In this document: in pieces, positions 1 to 5,972 of the stretch
Numbering within the stretch: position 1 is the stretch's first letter
Layout: every line of letters begins with the position of its first letter
Assembly (NCBI GenBank): GCA_023262245.1
Contig: JALRDC010000108.1
Coordinates: forward strand, 1-13,776
Reading direction: 5' to 3'
Source: Flavobacteriaceae bacterium
GTDB lineage: Bacteria; Bacteroidota; Bacteroidia; Flavobacteriales; Flavobacteriaceae
DNA: 13,776 bases
Translations under genes and position numbers: made by a program
The notes under the pieces: model-generated
Told to the model about the DNA's origin: nothing
Database searches by the model: none
What the model saw: only the letters and a program-made list of their open reading frames with translations

Positions 1-1486
1 AAAGATGGGATTCATAAACAGAGTAGGTGAGAATATTTTGTTGCTGCAAATCTTCAAAAGCTAACATCAGACTACGATTTGATAATTTCATTGCTTGAGA
101 AAGTTTTTTTGGAGAAAGAAAAATAGTTTCACTTATAAAATGTGCACTTTGACGCATCAAATATTCTAAAACCATTGCTGCTGTTGAGCTTTGATTGAGA
201 TAGGAAGTAATATAATCTGTAGGTGCCGTTATGCGCAATCGCATTTGTTGCTCTTGAGAGCTTGTCAAACTAAAAACTCCTGCTTGTTCAAAAAGTTGGA
301 GTACTTGTCTGGTTTTAGAAAGGTTTTTTTCGTATCGCTTACAAAATCTTTCTAGGTCTAATGAAAAAAAAACGTCTTTTCCTTCCCCATAGGCAATCTG
401 TAAAAAATTACATAGGTCTTTATAAGTACCTTCTAGGTCTTGTTGCTGGGGAATTTTATCTAAAAATTGACTTTTTAATTCTTTTGCATCTCCGGAGTGA
501 AATAATAAAAAGCTAGAAGCGGGCTTTTGATCACGTCCGGCTCTACCTGTTTCTTGATAATAATTTTCAATGCTTTCAGGCAATTGCAAATGAATAACAG
601 TCCTAACATCGGCTTTGTCAATTCCCATCCCAAAAGCGGTAGTCGCTACCATATGACGTATTTTTCCTTGTTGCCATGCCGCTAAACGCTGCTTTTTGTT
701 TTCAGCAAGCAAACCTCCATGAAAATAGTCGGCTTGGTGTCCACTTTGTTTGAGAAATTGAGCTAAATCTTCTGTTTGCTTTCGTGTATTACAATACACA
801 ATGCTGGTTCCTTTATGGTGATTAAGCAATTGTACAACCGTATTAAATTTATCTTCTGTATGCCAAATTTGGTAGGCAATATTGGGACGTTCGAAAGAAC
901 TTTGAAAAAGCGTTGCTTTTTGTAAACCTAAGAGCGTTTGGATGTCTTTTACTACTTCTGGGGTTGCTGATGCTGTTAATGCTAGTAAGGGTATGTTAGG
1001 AAAAAGAGAACGCAAAATTCCAAGTTCCCGATAGGCAGGCCTGAAATCATGCCCCCATTCAGAAATACAATGAGCTTCATCTATGGCAATTAGGGATATA
1101 TTTGCCTGAGCAAGTCTCTGAACAAAATTGGGGTTTAGAAAGCGCTCTGGAGCGGTGTAAATCAATTTGAAATTTCCATGGATACTATTGTCAAGTTGTT
1201 GTTGTATGGGAAGGCTTTTTGGATGCGACTCGAAATACATGGCTTTTATTTCTTGTTGTTCCAACTGTTTTACTTGATCTTCCATTAAGGCAATAAGAGG
1301 AGAAACAACCAATACACTTCCTTCATTAAGGATTGCAGGTAACTGATAACACAATGACTTTCCTCCTCCCGTGGGGAGGATCCCCAAAACATCTTCCCCT
1401 GAAAGTAAACTGTTGATGATCTCTTCCTGATTGGGGCGAAATTGATCAAATCCCCAAAACTTTTTAAGAACCTCTAGTTTATCCAT
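1..1486 (-). CDS. recQ: ATP-dependent DNA helicase RecQ (C-terminal end cut by window edge)
   Basis: 3'-5' superfamily 2 DNA helicase acting in recombination and fork repair in the cytoplasm. I translated 495 codons from ATG at 1486 with no stop before the window edge. Motifs in order: motif 0 FRPNQEEII (about residue 16), Walker A LPTGGGKS (about 37-44), DEAH box inside DEAHCISEWGHDFRPAY (about 137), ALTASAT (motif III), SIVYCNTRKQ (motif IV), GIDKADVRTVIH (motif V) and QETGRAGRD (motif VI). The region after the helicase core, where E. coli RecQ has its four-Cys zinc site, reads DLCNFLQIAYGEG...ERFCKRY and shows only two Cys, so the canonical zinc site is not present. A winged-helix-like region follows. 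The start overlaps the stop of the upstream P-loop gene by 8 bases, suggesting coupling. Whether an HRDC domain follows cannot be seen. The RecQ assignment is very secure. Confidence 0.95.
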   Translation of the reverse strand, partial: MDKLEVLKKFWGFDQFRPNQEEIINSLLSGEDVLGILPTGGGKSLCYQLPAILNEGSVLVVSPLIALMEDQVKQLEQQEIKAMYFESHPKSLPIQQQLDNSIHGNFKLIYTAPERFLNPNFVQRLAQANISLIAIDEAHCISEWGHDFRPAYRELGILRSLFPNIPLLALTASATPEVVKDIQTLLGLQKATLFQSSFERPNIAYQIWHTEDKFNTVVQLLNHHKGTSIVYCNTRKQTEDLAQFLKQSGHQADYFHGGLLAENKKQRLAAWQQGKIRHMVATTAFGMGIDKADVRTVIHLQLPESIENYYQETGRAGRDQKPASSFLLFHSGDAKELKSQFLDKIPQQQDLEGTYKDLCNFLQIAYGEGKDVFFSLDLERFCKRYEKNLSKTRQVLQLFEQAGVFSLTSSQEQQMRLRITAPTDYITSYLNQSSTAAMVLEYLMRQSAHFISETIFLSPKKLSQAMKLSNRSLMLAFEDLQQQNILTYSVYESHL

Positions 1487-2024
1487 GGGATTTTAAATGT
1501 GTTTCAATGATCCCAATTCGCTCTTCAATACTGGTTTGTGGAAGTTCTATCACCAGGTGTTGTTTGCTGTAGATTTCTAATAGGAAAGGATAATAATGAC
1601 TGGCTTGTTCAAAGGTTTCTAAACGTTGTGCGTCTTGGGTATAAATTTCTTTCCAGGGGGCTACTAAAAAAACGAAATCATAAGAGTAATTTGCAGTGCG
1701 TTTTTCCCATTTTTCAGTTGCTCTCCCTAGGGCTTTTAAATAAGCAAAAGTATCGTGTAATCCTCGATCGTAAAAAAGAGGTTTGCTTGTTTCGATTTGG
1801 TCTGCATTGTGGTATTGTTTCAATCTACCCTCAAATATTTCATCACTAAAAGCTTCAGGATCCTCTAGAAAATAATTTTCCACTCCTTCTTTTTGAGATT
1901 TTGCGATTAAACTTCTAGAGTATTCTTCAAAGGTTGTGTATCCTTTCTTTTCCAAACCCTTTATAATACTTGTTTTCCCTCCACCAGGACTTCCGCTAAT
2001 CACGACTCTTTTGTTGCTTTGCAT
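1479..2024 (-). CDS. P-loop ATPase/kinase-like protein (AAA_28 type), 181 aa
   Basis: Small cytoplasmic nucleotide-binding protein. A Walker A motif, GSPGGGKT, lies at residues 11-18 directly after the first beta strand (RVVIS). A candidate Walker B or acidic strand is LFYDRGLHD (about residue 83), followed by a later strand FVFLVAPW. The order and spacing resemble the AAA_28 / nucleoside-kinase-like predicted ATPases common in Bacteroidota, whose substrates are generally unknown. The length fits a single-domain protein. It is the first gene of a probable two-gene unit with recQ: its TAA lies inside the first codons of recQ (8-base overlap). A good -7/-33 promoter match lies upstream at 2056-2083. 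The co-transcription does not by itself prove a DNA-repair role. The fold is clear, the substrate is not. Confidence 0.85.
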   Translation of the reverse strand: MQSNKRVVISGSPGGGKTSIIKGLEKKGYTTFEEYSRSLIAKSQKEGVENYFLEDPEAFSDEIFEGRLKQYHNADQIETSKPLFYDRGLHDTFAYLKALGRATEKWEKRTANYSYDFVFLVAPWKEIYTQDAQRLETFEQASHYYPFLLEIYSKQHLVIELPQTSIEERIGIIETHLKSHG

Positions 2025-2045
2025 TTATTAGTATTATAAAACCAG

Positions 2046-2053
2046 TATCTTTA
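2046..2053 (+). promoter_or_regulatory. Possible -7 element for the DUF493 gene
   Basis: TATCTTTA matches TAnnTTTG except for the last base and sits 20 bases before the ATG at 2073. No good TTG was found at the expected -33 distance (the nearest TTTG, 2018-2021, is too far). It would overlap the divergent promoter on the other strand, so the two transcripts would start within about 20 bases of each other. Weak call. Confidence 0.3.
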
Positions 2054-2055
2054 CA

Positions 2056-2083
2056 CAAAAGTAAGTGCCTTAATGCAATCCAA
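2056..2083 (-). promoter_or_regulatory. Predicted Bacteroidota-type promoter for the P-loop gene and recQ
   Basis: On the minus strand, TTG (2083-2081) is followed after 17 bases by TACTTTTG (2063-2056), a full match to the Bacteroidota primary-sigma -7 element TAnnTTTG with a -33-like TTG. The predicted start of transcription is near 2049, about 25 bases before the ATG at 2024. The -33 part lies inside the first codons of the divergent DUF493 gene. Seen as motif and spacing only. Confidence 0.5.
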
Positions 2084-2363
2084 CACGCTCTCTGAAGATT
2101 TTTATTCACGCTTTTATGACCAACTAATGCAATCTCAAAGCTGGCCAGGATTTTATCTTTTTAAATTTATTGTAAAATCTGAATCTTCTCATTTACAAGA
2201 TCTTAAATCTTTATTTGATCCTACAAAAGCTAATTTCAGTGAAAAAAAATCCTCCAAAAAAACATTCACTAGTTTAAGCATCAAAATTAAAATGCAATCT
2301 CCCCAGGATGTAATTGCCATTTATAAGAAAAGTAGCACCCTAGAAGGTGTTATTGCACTATAA
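2073..2363 (+). CDS. DUF493 family protein, 96 aa
   Basis: Small cytoplasmic protein of the DUF493 (YbeD-like) family, which has a ferredoxin-like ACT-type fold and no settled function. Recognised from the WPGFYLFKFIV strand near residues 24-34, the central FTSLSIKIKM strand (about 65-74) and the closing EGVIAL, all typical of Bacteroidota members. The length is normal for the family. In E. coli the homologue lies beside lipoate-transfer genes, but no such neighbours are seen here. It lies divergent from the recQ unit and 84 bases upstream of the DUF4290-murA group, and may or may not be co-transcribed with it. Family call confident, function unknown. Confidence 0.85.
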   Translation: MQSNTLSEDFYSRFYDQLMQSQSWPGFYLFKFIVKSESSHLQDLKSLFDPTKANFSEKKSSKKTFTSLSIKIKMQSPQDVIAIYKKSSTLEGVIAL

Positions 2364-2447
2364 CTTTTAAGCGGAATTCTTTGGGATTCAATTGATTTTA
2401 CTAATTTGCATCATATTTATACTACACATTTTTACTAGCAACAATTT

Positions 2448-3089
2448 ATGGACACCTTGCAATACAACACCAAGCGCAAGCAATTAATTATCCCAGAATA
2501 CGGGAGACACATTCATTTGATGATCGAACAAGCCATTGCGGAGCCCAATGCGGAGGAGCGCAATAAAAAGGCTAAGGCCATCATAGGGGTTATGGGAAAT
2601 TTAAATCCTCACCTTCGGGATGTCCCTGATTTTCAGCATAAACTTTGGGATCAATTTTTTATCATGGCCCATTTTGATATTGATGTTGAAAGTCCTTTTG
2701 AGAAGCCTCAAAAGGAATTATTGGACATGAAACCCGAAAAACTCCCTTATCCTCAAAATTTTCCAAAATATCGCTTTTACGGAAATAATATCAAACGCAT
2801 GATTGACGTTGCTATAGGTTGGGAAGAAGGAGAATTAAAAGACGTTCTTGTTTTTACTATCGCCAATCATATGAAAAAGAATTTTTTGAGTTGGAATAAA
2901 GATACTGTAGAGGATGTTGTCATCTTAGCTCATTTGGACGAATTGTCAGGCGGAAAATTGAAAGTTGCTGCAAGCCAACTTCCACTTAGTGAGTCTGAGG
3001 ACTTGATGAAATTTAAGCACAAAAACGGAAACGGACCTAGTAGTAATCATAGCAAACCAAGAAAACGCAATAACAGAAAACGTTACTAA
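2448..3089 (+). CDS. DUF4290 family protein, 213 aa
   Basis: Conserved Bacteroidota protein of unknown function. It is recognised from the N-terminal LQYNTKRKQLIIPEYGRHIH stretch, the NPHLRDVPDFQHKLWDQFF motif (about residues 53-71) and the central KYRFYGNNIKRMID segment. It has no signal peptide and no membrane segment, so it is probably cytoplasmic. The C-terminal 25 residues are rich in Lys, Arg, Asn and Ser (ending RKRNNRKRY) and look disordered and basic, which may allow contact with nucleic acid or membrane. It ends 5 bases before murA, so the two are almost certainly co-transcribed. DUF4290 next to murA appears to be a recurrent arrangement in this phylum (from memory), suggesting a link to envelope growth, but no function can be assigned. 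Confidence 0.88.
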   Translation: MDTLQYNTKRKQLIIPEYGRHIHLMIEQAIAEPNAEERNKKAKAIIGVMGNLNPHLRDVPDFQHKLWDQFFIMAHFDIDVESPFEKPQKELLDMKPEKLPYPQNFPKYRFYGNNIKRMIDVAIGWEEGELKDVLVFTIANHMKKNFLSWNKDTVEDVVILAHLDELSGGKLKVAASQLPLSESEDLMKFKHKNGNGPSSNHSKPRKRNNRKRY

Positions 3090-3094
3090 AATAG

Positions 3095-4408
3095 ATGGAA
3101 TCATTTGTTATTGAAGGCGGTCAACCCTTACAAGGCTCCATTACTCCACAAGGGGCCAAAAATGAAGCATTACAAATCCTGTGTGCTGTTTTACTCACTA
3201 GCGAGCCAGTTACAATTCACAACATCCCAGATATTGTAGATGTTAATAAACTCATCCAACTTTTAAAGAATTTTGGGGTTGTCACTGAAAAAATCTCTGA
3301 TGGAAGTTTTCGGTTTACTGCATCTGAAGTTCAAATGGACTATTTGAGTTCAGATCAATTTAAAATAGATGGGAAAGGGCTTCGGGGCTCAATCATGCTA
3401 GTTGGTCCATTACTCGCTCGATTTGGTAAAGGAAGTATTCCTAGACCTGGAGGTGATAAAATAGGACGAAGACGTCTCGATACACATTTTGATGGGCTGG
3501 TAAAATTAGGAGCACATTTCAATTATAATAAAGAAGATTATTTCTACAGTGTCGAGGCCAAAAAATTAAAAGGAACAGACATGCTGCTCGATGAAGCATC
3601 GGTAACTGGAACCGCAAATATAGTTATGGCAGCAGTATTAGCAGAAGGAACAACGACAATCTACAACGCAGCTTGTGAGCCTTATCTTCAACAACTTTGT
3701 GGAATGTTAAACAGAATGGGAGCCAAAATTAGTGGGATTGGCTCTAATTTACTCCGTATTGAAGGGGTTTCATCATTAAAAGGTACAGAACACACCCTCT
3801 TACCTGACATGATTGAAATTGGTAGTTGGGTTGGATTAGCTGCCATGACGCAAAGTGAAATTACCATTAAAAACGTCCGTTGGGAATTTTTAGGCCAAAT
3901 ACCGAATATCTTCAGAAAACTTGGAATTACAATAGAGCAACATGGAGACGATCTCTTTATCCCAGCTCATAAAGATGGATACGAAATTCAAAACTATATT
4001 GATGGTTCCATTTTAACCATATCGGATGCACCTTGGCCTGGGTTTACTCCAGATTTACTCAGTATCGTACTGGTTGTTGCTACTCAAGCTAGAGGCAGTG
4101 TACTCATCCATCAAAAAATGTTTGAAAGCCGTTTATTCTTTGTAGATAAACTCATCGATATGGGTGCAAAAATTATTCTCTGTGACCCGCACCGTGCTAC
4201 GGTAATAGGTCACGATTTTAAATCACAATTGAAAGCCGCAACCCTAACCTCGCCAGACATAAGGGCAGGAGTTTCACTTTTAATTGCCGCCCTGTCGGCG
4301 GAAGGCAAAAGTACGATTCACAATATTGAACAAATTGATCGAGGTTATGAAAATATTGATGTTCGTTTAAAAAACATTGGCGCGAAAATTGAACGGATAA
4401 AAAGCTGA
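3095..4408 (+). CDS. murA: UDP-N-acetylglucosamine 1-carboxyvinyltransferase MurA, Cys-to-Asp active-site form
   Basis: Catalyses the first committed step of peptidoglycan synthesis, transfer of enolpyruvate from PEP to UDP-GlcNAc, in the cytoplasm. The 437 residues match the EPSP-synthase-like fold (E. coli MurA has 419). Seen: K22-N23 in QGAKNE, the mobile loop RPGGDKIGRRRLDTHF (about 117-132), D320 in GFTPD (equivalent of E. coli D305), R346 in ESRLFF, R390 in DIRAG and R416 in IDRGYENI. The loop residue that is Cys115 in E. coli is Asp121 here (codon 3455-3457, GAT). Asp-type MurAs, such as those of Mycobacterium and Chlamydia, are active but are not alkylated by fosfomycin. The gene lies 5 bases after the DUF4290 gene and 14 bases before the next gene, in the same orientation. 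Confidence 0.96.
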   Translation: MESFVIEGGQPLQGSITPQGAKNEALQILCAVLLTSEPVTIHNIPDIVDVNKLIQLLKNFGVVTEKISDGSFRFTASEVQMDYLSSDQFKIDGKGLRGSIMLVGPLLARFGKGSIPRPGGDKIGRRRLDTHFDGLVKLGAHFNYNKEDYFYSVEAKKLKGTDMLLDEASVTGTANIVMAAVLAEGTTTIYNAACEPYLQQLCGMLNRMGAKISGIGSNLLRIEGVSSLKGTEHTLLPDMIEIGSWVGLAAMTQSEITIKNVRWEFLGQIPNIFRKLGITIEQHGDDLFIPAHKDGYEIQNYIDGSILTISDAPWPGFTPDLLSIVLVVATQARGSVLIHQKMFESRLFFVDKLIDMGAKIILCDPHRATVIGHDFKSQLKAATLTSPDIRAGVSLLIAALSAEGKSTIHNIEQIDRGYENIDVRLKNIGAKIERIKS

Positions 4409-4422
4409 AAAGAACATGCCCC

Positions 4423-5250
4423 ATGAAATTCAATTTTTCTTTCCTACTCTCTCTTTGCTTCATTCCTCAAATTGCTTTAAGTCAAAAATCACTCGTAGGT
4501 CAAGTTGTTGATGCTTTAACAGAAGAGCCTTTACCTTACGTTAATATTGGTTTAGTAGAAAAGAATATCGGTACTGTTTCTGACGATGCAGGTTATTTTG
4601 AATTGGAAGCCCCTTTAGATCAATATGCTGACGCACTTTTACGTTTTTCAATGATAGGCTTTGAACCGCAAGATTTTAAATTGAATGACTTTGTAAAGCA
4701 ACAAATTTTAACCGTCCGTTTAAAAGAAAAAACAACTGCTTTGGAAGAGGTTGTTTTAACAACTAAGAGGAATAAGTATCAAACGAAGATCTTGGGAAAT
4801 AAAACTAACTCTAAACTTATTTATGCAGCATTTACAACGAACAAACTTGGTAATGAAATGGGTTTCATCGTCAGAGGACGAAAAAATCCAATGATTTTAA
4901 AAAAATTCAATCTTTCTCTTGTTGAAAATGACTATGGACCCATTCGCTTTCGTTTAAATTTTTACAATATCAAGGAGGGACTCCCAGACCAAACCCTATT
5001 AAATGAAAACATCATTGTAGAAACCGACATTGAATCAGGGATTGTAAGTAAAGACCTGACCCCTTATGAAATTGTAATTGATCAAGATTTTTTTGTCGCT
5101 ATTGAATGGATTGAAGATTTGGGACCAGGTAAATTATTTTTCTCTGGAGGCTTCTTTGGTTCTCCACTCATAGCCCGAGAAGTTAGTCAAGGAAAATGGT
5201 CTAAAGTAGGTTCCGCAAGTGTTGGAATGAATATTGAAGTACGTTACTAA
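4423..5250 (+). CDS. Secreted carboxypeptidase-like regulatory domain protein, 275 aa
   Basis: Exported protein. The N-terminus has a short basic part, a hydrophobic core and a likely signal-peptidase I site after residue 20 (IALS|QKS). Residues about 23-105 form a carboxypeptidase-D-regulatory-like beta-sandwich (GQVVDALTEEPLPYVNIGL ... GTVSDDAGYFEL ... LRFSMIGFEPQ), the module often found at the front of SusC/TonB receptors. Here no TonB plug or barrel follows. The remaining roughly 160 residues are beta-rich (FRLNFYNIKEGLPDQTLL ... SPLIAREVSQGKWSKV) and end in an aromatic residue (Y), but the protein is too small for a receptor barrel. Its job is unknown; a periplasmic or cell-surface location is likely. 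It starts 14 bases after murA, so it is probably co-transcribed. Its stop overlaps that of the convergent DUF1801 gene by 4 bases. Confidence 0.8.
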   Translation: MKFNFSFLLSLCFIPQIALSQKSLVGQVVDALTEEPLPYVNIGLVEKNIGTVSDDAGYFELEAPLDQYADALLRFSMIGFEPQDFKLNDFVKQQILTVRLKEKTTALEEVVLTTKRNKYQTKILGNKTNSKLIYAAFTTNKLGNEMGFIVRGRKNPMILKKFNLSLVENDYGPIRFRLNFYNIKEGLPDQTLLNENIIVETDIESGIVSKDLTPYEIVIDQDFFVAIEWIEDLGPGKLFFSGGFFGSPLIAREVSQGKWSKVGSASVGMNIEVRY

Positions 5251-5657
5251 GACTTATTTTTTAAGGTCATGTCAATGCTTTTTTTCACAATTTTTTCCAA
5301 AGTACTAAAATCAACATCTTTTAATTTTTTGATATACAAGCAGCCTTTACCAGTTTTGTATTTTCCTAATCCTTCAAAAGAAATGTGAGAAATATCGCAC
5401 ATTAAATAAAGAGTTAGTGCATTTTTACGAGGGGAAAAACCAGTGATAAACCAGTCAGCTTCTTTCCCTGATTGGTACTTGTAATGATACTCGCCAAAAC
5501 CTATAATAGAGGTACCCCACATTTGACCTTTAGCTCCTGTGAGGCGTTCCATAAGCCTGTATAACCTCCAACTATCAGTTCTCTTTTCTTCCTCCACGAT
5601 CCCATCCAAAAAAAGCTTGACAGGAATAGAGGTTGGTTGTGTTTTATTTTGGGACAT
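5247..5657 (-). CDS. DUF1801 (YdhG-like) domain protein, 136 aa
   Basis: Single-domain cytoplasmic protein of the DUF1801/YdhG family, a small alpha/beta fold of unresolved biochemical function. Seen: the MWGTSIIGFGEYHYKYQSG motif near residues 46-64, WFITGFSPRKNALTLYLM (about 69-86) and the closing GKGCLYIKKLKDVDFSTLEKIV, which are family hallmarks. The length is typical. The start is 30 bases after the DUF2805 gene of the photolyase operon, with no clear terminator between, so it could be the last gene of that transcript. DUF1801 proteins occur in many contexts, so a repair role is only guilt by association. The stop codon overlaps that of the convergent gene on the plus strand. Confidence 0.85.
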   Translation of the reverse strand: MSQNKTQPTSIPVKLFLDGIVEEEKRTDSWRLYRLMERLTGAKGQMWGTSIIGFGEYHYKYQSGKEADWFITGFSPRKNALTLYLMCDISHISFEGLGKYKTGKGCLYIKKLKDVDFSTLEKIVKKSIDMTLKNKS

Positions 5658-5687
5658 GACTTTTTTTATCTATAAGATACAAATAAA

Positions 5688-5972
5688 TCACCTTTTAGAT
5701 ACTTTGTTATTACTAATGTTACGCTGACGGGTACATTTAAAACGTTCTACCTCTGGAGACCTGCTTTTACTATGCTTGGTACTCCTACCCTGCACACGTG
5801 CACGCCACATTTTAAAACTAGAGGTTTTCATCTCCCTTCTCATGATTTTAATAACCTCTTGTTCTTTGAGTCCGAATTGAACTAATATCGCATCGAAAGG
5901 GGTGCGGTCTTCCCAAGCCATTTCAATAACTCTGTCGATTTGTTCTTCTGTTAAGCTTTTCTTTTGTTTCAT
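5688..5972 (-). CDS. DUF2805 / TIGR03643 family protein, 94 aa
   Basis: Small cytoplasmic protein, recognised from LTEEQIDRVIEMAWEDRTPF (residues 7-26), FGLKEQEVIKIMRREMK and SSFKMWRARVQGR. The segment has a helix-turn-helix-like pattern (helix, QFGLKEQEV turn, helix), which suggests but does not prove DNA binding. The conserved part ends near residue 66 (STKHSK). The last 25-30 residues are strongly basic (ERFKCTRQRNISNNKVSKR) and look disordered. Its ATG overlaps the stop of the divergent photolyase gene by 4 bases (ATGA), so the two are translationally coupled. No function is established for the family. From context it is a candidate partner or regulator of the photolyases. Family call confident, role inferred. 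Confidence 0.85.
   Translation of the reverse strand: MKQKKSLTEEQIDRVIEMAWEDRTPFDAILVQFGLKEQEVIKIMRREMKTSSFKMWRARVQGRSTKHSKSRSPEVERFKCTRQRNISNNKVSKR

Noticed and set aside
1538..1849. Open frame on the plus strand antisense to the P-loop gene
   Set aside because: Fully covered by a well-supported gene on the other strand; its translation shows no recognisable domain and has a shadow-frame composition.
2380..2408. TTTG-N18-TAATTTG as a promoter for the DUF4290-murA group
   Set aside because: The -7 part is one base short of TAnnTTTG, so the match is poor; another promoter or read-through from the DUF493 gene is possible.
2364..2447. Imperfect GAAT/ATTC dyad after the DUF493 gene as a terminator
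   Set aside because: Four-base stem without a following T run; no stronger than expected by chance in AT-rich DNA.
5658..5687. Small AT hairpin (TATCT/AGATA) between the DUF2805 and DUF1801 genes as a terminator
   Set aside because: The stem is only 5 A/T pairs, and on the transcribed strand it is followed by A, not U, residues.
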